Assembly: GCA_013289855.1 (NCBI GenBank)
Contig: JABCZD010000011.1
Span: 62,001 to 126,000, forward strand
DNA length: 64,000 nucleotides
Origin: Acidobacteriota bacterium
GTDB taxonomy: Bacteria > Acidobacteriota > Terriglobia > Acidiferrales > UBA7541
Reading direction: 5' to 3'
Of this stretch, positions 34,858 through 43,840 are shown one piece after another. The first letter of the stretch is position 1. Each line of letters opens with the position of its first letter. Made by a program: the position numbers and the translations under genes. The notes beneath the pieces were generated by a model that was not told the origin of the DNA, searched no databases, and worked only from the letters and a program-made list of their open reading frames with translations.

Positions 34858-34884
34858 GAAAAAGGGCTGGCAGCACGCCAGCCC
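34858..34884 (-). terminator. Intrinsic terminator between hsp20 and clpB
   Basis: Perfect 8-bp stem GGGCTGGC (34864-34871) / GCCAGCCC (34877-34884) flanked by A and T runs on both sides, so it may work in both directions. It separates hsp20 from clpB, which therefore needs its own promoter. Confidence 0.8.
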
Positions 34885-34941
34885 TTTTCTTAACACAGCT
34901 GATTCTACCAGCCAGCGTCACTCGACCCGGTTGCTAGCGCG

Positions 34942-35430
34942 TTACTTCGCGCCGGCGGCCGCCGCCATCGCAGGCGCCGTGGACGTGCCACCCACGGTGA
35001 CTTTGATCTGCTTCGGCTTGGCTTCCTCACGCTTCGGAAGGCTCAAGGTCAGAACCCCGTTCTGATAGTCGGCCTTGATGGCTTCCGAGTTTACGGTGTT
35101 GGCCAGCGAGAAGCTGCGTGCGAAGGAACCATAGGCGCGTTCCACGCGCAGGTAGTTGCCCTCGGTGCTCTTCTTCTCAAACTTGCGTTCGCCACGAATG
35201 GTCAGCAGGTTGTTCTCGACGCGAATGTCGAGAGCCTTGGGGTCCACGTCCGGAAGGTCCGCTTTCACTACTAGCTCGTGCTCGTTCTCAAAGATGTCAA
35301 CCGCGGGCGCCCAGGTGGTGAGATTGGATTCCTGGCCGGCGCGCTCGAACAACTCGTTGAAAACACGTCCGAAATGGTCTTGCGAGGAGGAAGTACCGCG
35401 ATGGCCTTCCCAGCGATTCAAGATGCTCAT
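34942..35430 (-). CDS. Small heat-shock protein Hsp20
   Basis: A 162-residue small heat-shock protein from ATG 35430 (AGGAG ten bases upstream). The alpha-crystallin domain spans about residues 40-140: APAVDIFENEHELVVKADLPDVDPKALDIRVENNLLTIRGERK and the closing YQNGVLTLSLPKREEAKPKQIKV, where GVLTL is the family signature. The C-terminus is alanine-rich. It binds unfolding proteins and hands them to DnaK/ClpB. A textbook sigma-70 promoter precedes it (TTGACA-17-TATTAT). Confidence 0.92.
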   Translation of the reverse strand: MSILNRWEGHRGTSSSQDHFGRVFNELFERAGQESNLTTWAPAVDIFENEHELVVKADLPDVDPKALDIRVENNLLTIRGERKFEKKSTEGNYLRVERAYGSFARSFSLANTVNSEAIKADYQNGVLTLSLPKREEAKPKQIKVTVGGTSTAPAMAAAAGAK

Positions 35431-35470
35431 GTGAGTTAAACTCCTGTCAACTGTATGTGACTGCAACGCA

Positions 35471-35499
35471 ATAATAAAATATGCGTGCTTTATTGTCAA
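35471..35499 (-). promoter_or_regulatory. Consensus promoter of hsp20
   Basis: On the minus strand TTGACA (35494-35499), a 17-base spacer and TATTAT (35471-35476). Expected start near 35464, giving a leader of about 34 nt. No CIRCE-type repeat is seen. Confidence 0.75.
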
Positions 35500-35664
35500 G
35501 TACAAATAAGCAACGCCAAATGAACATTATAAATAGTTTATTATGATATGTTTATGACGTGCGGTTTGGTTCCGGAGCGGCTTCTCAATTCTCGGGAAAC
35601 AGCAGCTCCTTCGATGCATCGGCACCATCTCGTGTCGGCCATTTTGCTGCTACACTGAGCACTC

Positions 35665-36783
35665 ATGCGTCTCGAAGATTTCGACTACCACCTCCCCGCC
35701 GCCCAAATCGCGCAATACCCCACCGAGCGACGAGACGGCGCTCGCCTTCTGCTGGTAGACCGCGAACCGCCTGATCGGGCGAAATTCACAGACACCTTCT
35801 TCTCAGAGTTGCCAGGCTTATTGCGTGGGGACGAATTGCTGGTCTTCAACAATGCGCGGGTAATTCCAGCGCGTCTTTTCGGTCGCCGCACTAATCCCAC
35901 ACCAAGGCTTTCCGCGACGCCTCGCCAGCCGGGGCCTACTGGACAGATCGAGGTATTTCTTTCCCGCGAAATTGCCCCAGACACGTGGGAAGCGCTGGTC
36001 AAGCCAGGAAAGAAACTTCAGCCCGGAGCGCGAATACTGTTTGGCGAAGGACAGCTCGCGGGAGAAATCGTCAGCCGCGCGGATTTCGGGATGCGTTCCA
36101 TCAAGTTTCAATCGCTTGACGCGCGCAGCGTAACTCAGCACATCGAGGCGCTGGGCCACATACCATTGCCGCCATACATTAACCGCGCGGACGAAAATTC
36201 CGATCGCGAACGCTACCAGACCGTCTTCGCCAAGCACCCGGTGGCTGTGGCGGCGCCGACCGCCGGATTGCACTTCACGAGGGAGATTTTGCAGGCCATC
36301 CGCGATCGCGGCGTGGAAACCTGCGAGTTGACCCTACACGTCGGCCTGGGCACGTTTCAGCCCATCCGCAGCGAAACGCTCGAAGAGCACATCATGCATG
36401 CAGAGTGTTACGAAATTCCCGAGGATACCGCGGCGCGTATTTGTGCGGCGCGCACCGCAGGTCGGCCCGTCCTTGCTGTGGGAACCACGGTAGTGCGCGC
36501 GCTCGAAGCCGCTGCCTTGCGAGCCTTGGAATCCGGTTCGGGCTACGCGAAAAGTCCGCGACTCATCGCCGCCGGTGGCGGAGAAGCCGCTTTGTTCATG
36601 TACCCGGGATTCACGTTTCGTGTTGTCGACGCGCTGCTGACCAATTTTCACTTGCCGCGCTCGACGCTGCTGGCGCTGATCAGCGCTTTTGCTGGAAGAG
36701 AACAAATACTCGAAGCCTACCAGCACGCGGTGCTCGGCGGGTATCGCTTTTACAGTTACGGCGACTGCATGTTGTTAAGATGA
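35665..36783 (+). CDS. queA: S-adenosylmethionine:tRNA ribosyltransferase-isomerase
   Basis: A 372-residue QueA. It begins with the family's MRLEDFDYHLPAAQIAQYPTERRDGARLLLVDR and contains DELLVFNNARVIPARLFG, VAAPTAGLHFTREIL and the C-terminal TNFHLPRSTLLALISAFAGRE block. It transfers the ribosyl part of SAM to preQ1 at position 34 of tRNAs with GUN anticodons, the step after Tgt. The tgt gene is also in this window (58428-59567) but not adjacent. Confidence 0.95.
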   Translation: MRLEDFDYHLPAAQIAQYPTERRDGARLLLVDREPPDRAKFTDTFFSELPGLLRGDELLVFNNARVIPARLFGRRTNPTPRLSATPRQPGPTGQIEVFLSREIAPDTWEALVKPGKKLQPGARILFGEGQLAGEIVSRADFGMRSIKFQSLDARSVTQHIEALGHIPLPPYINRADENSDRERYQTVFAKHPVAVAAPTAGLHFTREILQAIRDRGVETCELTLHVGLGTFQPIRSETLEEHIMHAECYEIPEDTAARICAARTAGRPVLAVGTTVVRALEAAALRALESGSGYAKSPRLIAAGGGEAALFMYPGFTFRVVDALLTNFHLPRSTLLALISAFAGREQILEAYQHAVLGGYRFYSYGDCMLLR

Positions 36784-37128
36784 ATTGTTGCGTTGAGTTA
36801 TGGCGTTGGATTATCGCGCTAAATTGTTGCCTGATCATAGCGCTCAATCAACGAGCTGGATCATTGCGTTGAAGCGCGATTAGGAGGATGCTTAATAACT
36901 TCGCAAACTGAGGGCGCGCGCGAAAAACCTGCGTGCTAGCCCACCGTATTTTACGGCGATAATTTGCGGCAATTCGCCACACGCTTCGCCGGGATATTGC
37001 CACTTCAAAAGCTGCGCTGAAAGGCTCACGAGCAGGGAAGTGGCTATTTCTGGCGTTGCCACTAGCCACTTCCCGTTCGAATTATTGAAAGCCTTCACCG
37101 GCAGTCCTCCACAAGTTACAGCCGTTTG
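36784..37128. other. Gene-free region with degenerate short repeats
   Basis: Positions about 36785-36885 contain several loose copies of a motif like GCGTTGGATTATCGCGCT in both orientations. The rest shows no promoter, RNA or open frame that I can support. Confidence 0.35.
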
Positions 37129-37461
37129 CTATTCGTTGAAAACGAATACTTTGGTCTTGCCGGCGAAACGCACTTCTTTCACGCTGCCATCGGCATCAAG
37201 TAGCAACGAATCGGTGTTCGCTTTGACGGAGCGATCTTCCCAGCGGCCTTCGGATTCCGCTACGACGCTCCGTCCCTTCTCTACTGTGGCCTTGTTGCCG
37301 TCGATCATCAGCTTGTAGTCGCCGGCCTTCAATTCGGCTTTGCCGATTTTGGCGCTTTGCGAAATGGAGATGCTGGTAACCGTGGGTTTTGCGAACGCGG
37401 GAACGGCTAGAACCACCGCCGCCAACAACGCCAAACTGCGGAACTTCGCATTGAAATTCAT
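37129..37461 (-). CDS. Small exported protein of unknown function
   Basis: A 110-residue protein with a clear signal peptide (FRSLALLAAVVLAVPAFA, cleavage before KPTVTS). The mature part of about 85 residues is predicted beta-rich, with regularly spaced short strands (ISQSAKIGKAELKAGDYKLMIDG, KATVEKGRSVVAESEGRWED, KEVRFAGKTKVFVFNE). Similar short secreted proteins are frequent in acidobacterial genomes, in my recollection. An AGGCAGGA ribosome-binding site precedes the ATG. Confidence 0.7.
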   Translation of the reverse strand: MNFNAKFRSLALLAAVVLAVPAFAKPTVTSISISQSAKIGKAELKAGDYKLMIDGNKATVEKGRSVVAESEGRWEDRSVKANTDSLLLDADGSVKEVRFAGKTKVFVFNE

Positions 37462-37525
37462 GAGCGTATCCTGCCTTTCGAAGACTTCGAGTCAGCCAAA
37501 CAGGACCACGTGGAAGAGGAACGAG

Positions 37526-37645
37526 TTGACACGCAGGCGGCGGACGAGTAGTCTCGCCCGGAAGACACCTATACTTCCTGGACTAACGGCCGGAAAGATT
37601 GCGTGTCGCACGCCCCGCGGCTGCCACCGCGGGGTTTTCGTTTTC
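37526..37645 (+). ncRNA. Candidate small RNA with intrinsic terminator
   Basis: TTGACA (37526-37531), a 17-base spacer and a weak -10 TAGTCT (37549-37554) lie upstream of a strong terminator (37613-37645). This predicts a plus-strand transcript of about 85 nt with no protein gene before the terminator. The upstream protein gene is on the other strand, so the terminator has no other obvious user. Confidence 0.4.
37613..37645 (+). terminator. Intrinsic terminator (orphan, plus strand)
   Basis: Perfect 8-bp stem CCCCGCGG (37613-37620) / CCGCGGGG (37627-37634) with loop CTGCCA, followed by TTTTCGTTTTC. Confidence 0.75.
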
Positions 37646-37919
37646 ACATCCCCAGAGGCTTGCTCTGGCTGCACTGGTATAGACGAAGTGACTTGAAAAA
37701 ATGTTTCGGACGATGCAAACAATTGTTGTACATATTTCGCTGCCGCCGCTGGCGGTTTCGCCCGCATCCCATTTGTGGGAAGGCATGGGAAAATCTTTTC
37801 CAAATATTTAGCTGATATTTAGAGGAATTTGTTATTTCTATTACATTACAAGTCGTAATGCGCTGCCGGGCCGCTCGCATCATCGCGCCCCTTCCTTTAT
37901 ACTTCTCCGTACTCACTTA
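37646..37919. other. Gene-free stretch upstream of the phosphodiesterase gene
   Basis: The sequence is comparatively AT-rich and has stops in all frames. I see no convincing hairpin or repeat; it probably holds the promoter of the gene starting at 37920, but no clear boxes stand out. Confidence 0.4.
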
Positions 37920-38672
37920 ATGTCCGCCACGCGCATTCTCGTCCTGAGTGATCTGCACGCCAACGCGACTGCTTTCGAGGCGGTACTTTCCGCCGCCGAA
38001 GGCCGCTGGGACATATGCGTCTGCCTTGGCGACGTCGTCGGCTATGGCCCAGATCCCAATCAGGTAACAGCGCGGGTTCGTGCCTTGGGCGCCACTACGA
38101 TTCGCGGCAATCACGACAAGGCAATTTCCGGCGTGATGGATACCATCGATTTCAATCCGGTGGCCCGCGCTGCCGTCGAATGGACGCGCGCCGAGCTGCA
38201 GCCCGAGCACCTCTCGTGGCTAAAGGAACTACAACCCGGGCCGTTCCCCACCGATGGAATCGTGCTCATCCACGGCGCGTATCAGGACGAAGATGAGTAC
38301 GTGTTTACTCCGGCGCAGGCCATGGATGGACTGCTCGACTCCTCTTCTGCCGTCACCTTCTTCGGCCACACCCATCATCAGGGCGGTTTTTCCTTTCTCG
38401 ATTCCAGCGTGGAGTTGCTGCAAATTCGCCCGCGGCCCAGCGAGAGTTTTACCGCGCTGCGTCTGGAACCCGGCCGGCGTTATCTGCTGAATCCGGGTTC
38501 CGTCGGCCAGCCGCGTGATGGAGATCCACGCGCCGCCTTCGCCATCGCCGACCTGGAACATCACATCGTGGAGTTCTGGCGCGTGCCGTACGATATCTCT
38601 GCGGTGCAAGACCGCATGCGCAGCGCACACCTTCCGGAACCTTTGGCGCAACGCCTGATGCTCGGCCGTTGA
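37920..38672 (+). CDS. Soluble metallophosphoesterase (YfcE/ApaH-like)
   Basis: A 250-residue calcineurin-like phosphodiesterase without signal or spans. Metal blocks in order: LSDLHANATAFEAVL, CLGDVVGYGPDP, IRGNHDKA, LIHGAY and FFGHTHHQ. The GYGPDPN pattern is typical of a family of cytosolic phosphoesterases related to YfcE and to diadenosine tetraphosphatases. The substrate is unknown. It is not related in position to the membrane phosphoesterase at 6452. Confidence 0.85.
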   Translation: MSATRILVLSDLHANATAFEAVLSAAEGRWDICVCLGDVVGYGPDPNQVTARVRALGATTIRGNHDKAISGVMDTIDFNPVARAAVEWTRAELQPEHLSWLKELQPGPFPTDGIVLIHGAYQDEDEYVFTPAQAMDGLLDSSSAVTFFGHTHHQGGFSFLDSSVELLQIRPRPSESFTALRLEPGRRYLLNPGSVGQPRDGDPRAAFAIADLEHHIVEFWRVPYDISAVQDRMRSAHLPEPLAQRLMLGR

Positions 38673-38831
38673 GCGCCGCGGAAAATTAACTGTTTTGCAG
38701 GTGGAGATTTTGTGGGTCCGAGCTTTAGCTCGTACGACACCCGTTCAGCTATCATTGGACTTTGGCCCGTGAGGAATTGCTCCGACGCGTTTCCGCATTG
38801 TGACGGGCACACCGTGCGATTCTAAAGAGAC

Positions 38832-39380
38832 ATGAGCGACAATCTCCAGTTCGGGGCGCTGCAGGACCCGGAGCCGAATCGCGGCAAGTTCCGCTTCGCG
38901 CTGATCGCCGGCATCGCCGTGGTGTTTGTGCTGGTGGCGGCGCTTGTGCTGCCAAGCGGTATGTTGCTTAACCCGTGGTCTCACGGCAATCAGCCCAACG
39001 GCGCCAAGCGTCATCTCACCGCTGCCGGTGCGCAATTGCTCTTCGGCCCCGCCGAGCAAGCTTACGCTCCGCAGATCCATATAGAAAACATAGCGATGAA
39101 CCGCGTGGAAAACTTCCTGAATCAAGAAGTGACCACGCTGTCCGGCGAAGTGGTGAACACCGGAGACCGCTCCCTGCAAGGCCTCGAACTAACCGTGGAA
39201 TTCTCTGACGAGTTGCGCCAGACCATCCTGCGCGAATCGCGCTCGGTGCTCGACCCGCCTCCCTTGGCTGCCGGCGCGCGCCGCGATTTTGAAATCTCTT
39301 TCGAGCACGTCCCCGCTTCCTGGAACATGCAGCAGCCCGCCATAGCAGTTACCGCTTTGCGCTTTACCGCTGCAAAATAA
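38832..39380 (+). CDS. One-span membrane protein with an Ig-like (DUF2393-type) domain
   Basis: A 182-residue protein. A short cytosolic N-terminus precedes one span (FALIAGIAVVFVLVAALVLPSG, residues about 22-44). The outer part has the pattern LSGEVVNTGDRSLQGLELTVEFSDELRQTILRESRSVL, then FEISFEHVP, a beta-sandwich layout seen in DUF2393/FxLYD-type proteins. Function unknown; the next gene begins 39 bases later and may be co-transcribed. Confidence 0.68.
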   Translation: MSDNLQFGALQDPEPNRGKFRFALIAGIAVVFVLVAALVLPSGMLLNPWSHGNQPNGAKRHLTAAGAQLLFGPAEQAYAPQIHIENIAMNRVENFLNQEVTTLSGEVVNTGDRSLQGLELTVEFSDELRQTILRESRSVLDPPPLAAGARRDFEISFEHVPASWNMQQPAIAVTALRFTAAK

Positions 39381-39418
39381 CAATTGATAAGTAACAGTCC
39401 TGATTTATACTTCAGCGC

Positions 39419-40894
39419 GTGGAATTCGCCGCTGAACTCGAAGCCAGCCTCAAGGAGTTCTCCGCCTTCGGTCTGGTGGAAGTGCGCGAGAACGGCGGCC
39501 GCGTCGCGCCGCTCGAAGGTCTTTCCTGGGAGATTCGCGGTTCCGGGGAAAAGCCGCTGCTGCACATCTGGTCGGAATACTACAATCTGACGCGGCGCGT
39601 GCTCGCTATCACCGACCATTCCGAGCAACGCCTGGCACTGGCCGTGGAACGATTCGGCCGCTTGAAGCCCGACCGCCTGGAGTTTGTTCGTAAGGATTTT
39701 CAGCGTCAAGCGCGCGAACTCTCGCGCCAGGAATTTTGCGAACGGTTGAAAGGAATTCTTGCACAGCAATTTCCCGACGATGTTCTGGACTCGCTGGTCA
39801 CCGGCGAAGACCTGGAGCATTCGCTGCCGGGAAATTATGCGCGCGGCGTATCGCATCGCGGTTCCACGCATACCGCAGTGCTCGCCGTCAGCGAAAATGA
39901 ATCCCCGGAAACCATCGCGAAGATCCTCACCTTTGGACTGTTGTGGCTGGATCGCTTGCGGTCCAGCAGCATGCGCGGTTCCCTTTCCGGGCTGCGGCTG
40001 ATTTTGCCGGCCGGCGGCGTGCGCTCCGTGGCCCATGGCTGTGCCGCGCTCGCACCGAATTTGGGCGTGCGTTTATTCGCGCTGGATTCCCGCCTGGACG
40101 TGCTCGAAGAGGTGAATATCAGTCAGGCGGGAAATATCGATTCGTGGCTGGTACCGCATCGCGAATTTCAGGATTTGCTGAATCGCGCGCATCCAGATCT
40201 CGCGCCGATTGTAACGCTGGCGCCACGCAGCATCACTTTGCATCCCGCGCCATCGCGCACGGTGGTGTTGCGCTTTCGCGGATTGCCCTTTGCCGTGTGG
40301 GAAAGTGGCGAACTGTTCGTGCTGCATGGCGAATCGCGCAAGTTAATCCGCGGCGATGCCAGCGCATTTCTAACTCCCCGGCTGCACGAGCTTGAGCTGC
40401 ATCGCCATCCCCTGGCTGGCGACACCCGCCACGCACTGTACCGCGCGCAACCGGAACGCTGGCTCGAAGCCCTGGTCCGTGAAGACGTAGCCCGCGTCGA
40501 CGCCTGTCTCGACGCTAAATTCGTCTACGCGCAGGTTTTTGCAAACGCCGCGGGGGGCCACGGCATTCTGGACCTGCTCTGCGCCACGCGTTCCGGCCGC
40601 CTGGCAATTATCGAGTTAAAGGCTAGCGAACACATCCATCTTCCCTTGCAGGCCAGCGATTATTGGTTGCGTATTCGCCGTCATTTGCAACAGGGTGACT
40701 TTCAACGCCACGGCTATTTCCCCGGTATGGCGCTGCAAGACGCCGCGCCGCTCGTCTACTTGGTGGCCCCGGCGCTGCGCTTTCATCCCACCACAGATGT
40801 GTTGCTTCGCTACCTTACCCGCGACCTCGAGGTGGTTCGCGTTGGATTGGCGGAGAGCTGGCGCCGCGGTCTGCGCGTGGTACAGCGCCATTAA
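39419..40894 (+). CDS. Unknown protein with C-terminal PD-(D/E)XK nuclease signature
   Basis: A 491-residue cytosolic protein starting at GTG 39419. The first ~350 residues match no family I know. Near the C-terminus, GILDLLCATRSGRLAIIELKA gives D385-x13-E399-L-K401, followed by LQASDYW with Q411-x3-Y415. D...ExK plus QxxxY is the core of RecB/Cas4-type PD-(D/E)XK nucleases. The N-terminal region ends in a basic stretch. It may be a DNA-acting enzyme of an uncharacterised family; no nuclease partner such as a helicase is adjacent. Confidence 0.65.
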   Translation: MEFAAELEASLKEFSAFGLVEVRENGGRVAPLEGLSWEIRGSGEKPLLHIWSEYYNLTRRVLAITDHSEQRLALAVERFGRLKPDRLEFVRKDFQRQARELSRQEFCERLKGILAQQFPDDVLDSLVTGEDLEHSLPGNYARGVSHRGSTHTAVLAVSENESPETIAKILTFGLLWLDRLRSSSMRGSLSGLRLILPAGGVRSVAHGCAALAPNLGVRLFALDSRLDVLEEVNISQAGNIDSWLVPHREFQDLLNRAHPDLAPIVTLAPRSITLHPAPSRTVVLRFRGLPFAVWESGELFVLHGESRKLIRGDASAFLTPRLHELELHRHPLAGDTRHALYRAQPERWLEALVREDVARVDACLDAKFVYAQVFANAAGGHGILDLLCATRSGRLAIIELKASEHIHLPLQASDYWLRIRRHLQQGDFQRHGYFPGMALQDAAPLVYLVAPALRFHPTTDVLLRYLTRDLEVVRVGLAESWRRGLRVVQRH

Positions 40895-40997
40895 GCGTTT
40901 CCCTACTTTCGCCTGGCGTTCTACGTCGTAATACCGCTGTTCATACCGCGCGTCCAGCAGGTAAAATCATTGCGGTGAAATCGGTCAAGGTGCCCAG

Positions 40998-41378
40998 GTG
41001 AATTTTTCCGCAACGATCAGGGAAAACGGTCAAATCTCCGTCGTACACATCACAGGAAGCCTCACCTCCTTTGAAGTTCAAGGATTGCGCTCCACGATCT
41101 CCGGGCTTCTGAAACAGGGCCGCAAAAAAATTGTTTTGAATCTGGACGGTCTTCGCTATCTGGATAGCTCCGGCATCGGAGAACTGGTTCGCAATTATAT
41201 GACGGTGATCAAAAGCGGCGGCGAAATGAAAGTGGTGGGACTAAAGCCCAAGGTGGAGGAAATTTTCAAAGTAACGCAGCTGCATCAAATTTTTCAGGAA
41301 TTTCAAGACGAGGCCGAGGCGCTGGAAAGCTTCCCGGAAAACCGCAAAAACACGCCACCCCCAGCAATCCCCGACTGA
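40998..41378 (+). CDS. STAS-domain anti-sigma factor antagonist
   Basis: A 126-residue SpoIIAA-like protein from GTG 40998. The phosphorylation motif is LDSSGIGELV (Ser near residue 56), with the following VIKSGGEMKVVGLKPKVEEIFKVTQLHQIF helix-strand pattern. Such proteins release sigma factors or other partners when dephosphorylated by a PP2C phosphatase. No RsbW-like kinase or PP2C gene is nearby. Confidence 0.85.
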   Translation: MNFSATIRENGQISVVHITGSLTSFEVQGLRSTISGLLKQGRKKIVLNLDGLRYLDSSGIGELVRNYMTVIKSGGEMKVVGLKPKVEEIFKVTQLHQIFQEFQDEAEALESFPENRKNTPPPAIPD

Positions 41379-41425
41379 AGTACGTGACTTTGGCGCCCCA
41401 ATTGAAAAACAGCCGTAAAAGGAGA

Positions 41426-41456
41426 GAAGCAGTTAAGGGGTTGCCTTAACTGCTTC
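41426..41456. terminator. Perfect 13-bp hairpin between convergent genes
   Basis: GAAGCAGTTAAGG (41426-41438) and CCTTAACTGCTTC (41444-41456) around a 5-nt loop, between the STAS gene (plus) and the HNH gene (minus). No T-run follows, so it may be a weak bidirectional terminator or an mRNA end stabiliser. Confidence 0.55.
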
Positions 41457-41563
41457 CCGGGGTGTGTCCTCGAAGTGGTTTTGAAATGTTAGATGCACCG
41501 CTTTGAGATTGGTTTCACGTATCGCAATATTTCTTTGAGATTTTTTTATACTAGACGGAAGCC

Positions 41564-42073
41564 CTAGTAAAACAAATACTTACGCCATCGCTCATCACGA
41601 TGACCGATCAGCCGCATCAACTGTCGCGAAGTGTGCAGCGTAAACGGCCGCGGCCGCCGCGCCAGTTTCAGACCCGCCTCTTCCGGCGTTCGGTCGCCCT
41701 TGCCGTTATTGCAGCGGTAACAGCAAGCCACCAGATTTTCCCAAGACGAGCGTCCGCCGCGGGACCTGGGAACCACGTGGTCCAGCGTCAACTCGGAGCT
41801 AGGAAAGATGCGCCCGCAGAACTGGCAGGTATTGCGATCGCGCAGCAGAATGTTCTTCCGCGATAGCGCCCGGCTCTGCTGCGGAATGTGCCGGTAGGCC
41901 AAAAGCCGGATAACGGATGGAACTTTGTGCGCATGCGCCGCAGAATGAACTTCCGAGTTGTGCATCTCTTCGGCCTGCGCTACGCCCTTGAGCATCAGCA
42001 CCATGGCTCGCCGCACCGCCGTCACGTTAATAGGCTCGTACGTCGCATTGAGCACCAACACAGGCTCCTGCAT
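41564..42073 (-). CDS. HNH endonuclease family protein
   Basis: About 169 residues from ATG 42073 (MQEPVLVLNATYEPINVTAVRRA); an upstream extension to 42211 is open but not family-like. The HNH core is CQFCGRIFPSSELTLDHVVPRSRGG, then WENLVACCYRCNNGKGDR, with two CxxC zinc pairs. This is the widespread, usually chromosomal HNH family that begins with VLVLNATYEPI; its biological role is not well defined. Confidence 0.85.
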   Translation of the reverse strand: MQEPVLVLNATYEPINVTAVRRAMVLMLKGVAQAEEMHNSEVHSAAHAHKVPSVIRLLAYRHIPQQSRALSRKNILLRDRNTCQFCGRIFPSSELTLDHVVPRSRGGRSSWENLVACCYRCNNGKGDRTPEEAGLKLARRPRPFTLHTSRQLMRLIGHRDERWRKYLFY

Positions 42074-42225
42074 TAGCGACGCTCGCCGTGGCGTGATCGG
42101 GTTGTAGGGTCTACTACCGGCAGGTCCGTCGCTGCCAGGCACAAGCGCTCCGGCGGCTTCGGGGGTATAGCGCCCCCGGGATTCGCTCGCACTGGACCTC
42201 GCAGGGCTCATGCGCGTACCTCGGG

Positions 42226-43050
42226 CTAGCTTGGACTGTGCTTCGTGACCGGGCTTCGGGCGGCGCGGGCTACGGTCAGCCCTACAACCGATTTGGCTCC
42301 GGAATCGAGTAACGCTCGCGCGCAGGCGTCGAGCGTGGCTCCAGTCGTCAATACATCATCTACCAGTAAGACGCGTAGCTTGTCAACTTGGCTGCCTGGA
42401 CGTGTGGCAAAGGCGCCACGGACGGCCTCCCTGCGCTCCTCCAGAGACAGCACCGTTTTTTCCGGGCGTTGGCGGGTGCGCACCAGCAAAACAGGCCTGT
42501 AGGGCAGCCTGAGCGCCTTGGCGAGTGGCTTGGCGAGCAGTGCGGCCTGGTTATATCCGCGCTCTCGTTCGCGACTTCGGTGTAAGGGGACTGGTACTAC
42601 TAAATCGGCCTCGAACGCTTCTCCTTCGCCGCGCACCAGCTGCACCATACGGGCTGCGAACCACCTCGCGAGGGGGTCCGTCCTCTGATATTTCAGCATT
42701 AGCAACGCGCGCACCAGCTGGTCTTGATAGATGGCTAGGCTGCGCGCTCGCGCGAATGCGTAGGTCGGAGGGTTGCAATGAGGGCAACGCAGCGACTCGA
42801 CTGTAACCGGATGAAAAGACTCCAGCGGCTGACCGCAAATCTCGCAGGCTCGTTCCGGGACCCGCGTGAACGAATCGAGGCAATCCTCACAGATCGGGAC
42901 GCGACTGGCATGTGCCAGCAGTTTTTCGCAAATGCGGCAAGGCGCGGGGAAAAAGATGCTGACCAGCGCATCTTCGGCCTCGCGCAGCAAAGAGTTCGCA
43001 ATGCCTCGTAAAGGGAGCGAAGTAAGCACGCCGTAGCCATTTGGCACCAT
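42226..43050 (-). CDS. ComF family phosphoribosyltransferase-like protein
   Basis: A 274-residue protein. An N-terminal double zinc ribbon (CRICEKLL, CEDC, CEICGQ, CPHC) is followed by a type I phosphoribosyltransferase fold with the PRPP motif VLLVDDVLTTGATLDACA and the ERGYNQAALLA segment. ComF proteins are needed for DNA uptake in naturally competent bacteria. No other com gene is in the window. The exact start within the first 25 residues is uncertain. Confidence 0.85.
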   Translation of the reverse strand: MVPNGYGVLTSLPLRGIANSLLREAEDALVSIFFPAPCRICEKLLAHASRVPICEDCLDSFTRVPERACEICGQPLESFHPVTVESLRCPHCNPPTYAFARARSLAIYQDQLVRALLMLKYQRTDPLARWFAARMVQLVRGEGEAFEADLVVPVPLHRSRERERGYNQAALLAKPLAKALRLPYRPVLLVRTRQRPEKTVLSLEERREAVRGAFATRPGSQVDKLRVLLVDDVLTTGATLDACARALLDSGAKSVVGLTVARAARSPVTKHSPS

Positions 43051-43306
43051 TCATTGGCGCCGCACGCTGGCAAAGATTACTCCTCATGCTTCTCAGAAGA
43101 AAGCATTAAATTATCGTTATATATAAATAATTCTGTAAGTAACACGGAGAGTGACCAAAAGCTTCGGTTCCGCAGCGCTCCGGGGGGGACGGCATGCCGT
43201 GCCCACTCCTCAACCAGGCGGAGAAATGCAGCCGTCTTCTGCTCGTTTGACCCAAAAGCAATTTCCTGGGGAAGTCTCGATCCCGAAGGGATCGCGCGCC
43301 AGCGGG

Positions 43307-43660
43307 CTACAGCAGGCCCTGCTCCATCTTCTCTTGGCAGGTAATACAGTGCTTCGCCCAGGGCACCGCCTCCAGGCGCTTTTGCTGCAATTCGTCCTGA
43401 CAGTTGGCGCACACGCCATAATCGTCCGTATCGATGCGCTTCAGCGCCGCGTCGATCAGGTTGAGGATCTTGCGATCCGTATTGGTCATGCCGAACAAAA
43501 ACTCCTTGGTGTAGGAGTTCGCCGCCTTGTCCGCCAGATCCACGGTGGGATCTTCATCGGCGGTGCGGCCTTCCTCCTGCGTACGCGCGATGGTCTTCAT
43601 CAACTCCTCGCGCCGTATCGCCAACTTTTTCTTGTAGTACTCGAGCCTTTTCTTGTCCAT
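43307..43660 (-). CDS. DksA/TraR-family zinc-finger protein
   Basis: A 117-residue protein from ATG 43660 (an in-frame upstream start at 43696 exists). A coiled-coil N-terminal hairpin (KKKLAIRREELMKTIARTQEEGRT, then DLADKAANSYTKEF) is followed by a zinc finger CANCQDELQQKRLEAVPWAKHCITC. The layout is that of DksA-type RNA polymerase secondary-channel factors; the acidic tip is ADEDPTVD. It may act with ppGpp made by Rel (48298-50535). Confidence 0.85.
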   Translation of the reverse strand: MDKKRLEYYKKKLAIRREELMKTIARTQEEGRTADEDPTVDLADKAANSYTKEFLFGMTNTDRKILNLIDAALKRIDTDDYGVCANCQDELQQKRLEAVPWAKHCITCQEKMEQGLL

Positions 43661-43840
43661 GAGTGTCCCGCCCCACAGTGTGCCTTCCGGGGCCATCTAA
43701 AAACTCCGTAGTGTAGGCCCTGTAGTCGTTCATGTCAAGTTCCAGGCGCTGCTTCCGGGCCTTCGCGTTGGGTACTCTTTGCTGATTGACGTTGTGGAAG
43801 TTGGTGAGTATCCTCACGTTAGGCAAGTTGGAGAACCTTT

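Noticed and set aside
41426..41456. The 13-bp hairpin as a CRISPR-type or attachment-site repeat
   Set aside because: It occurs once, between convergent genes, and is simply explained as an mRNA 3' end hairpin.
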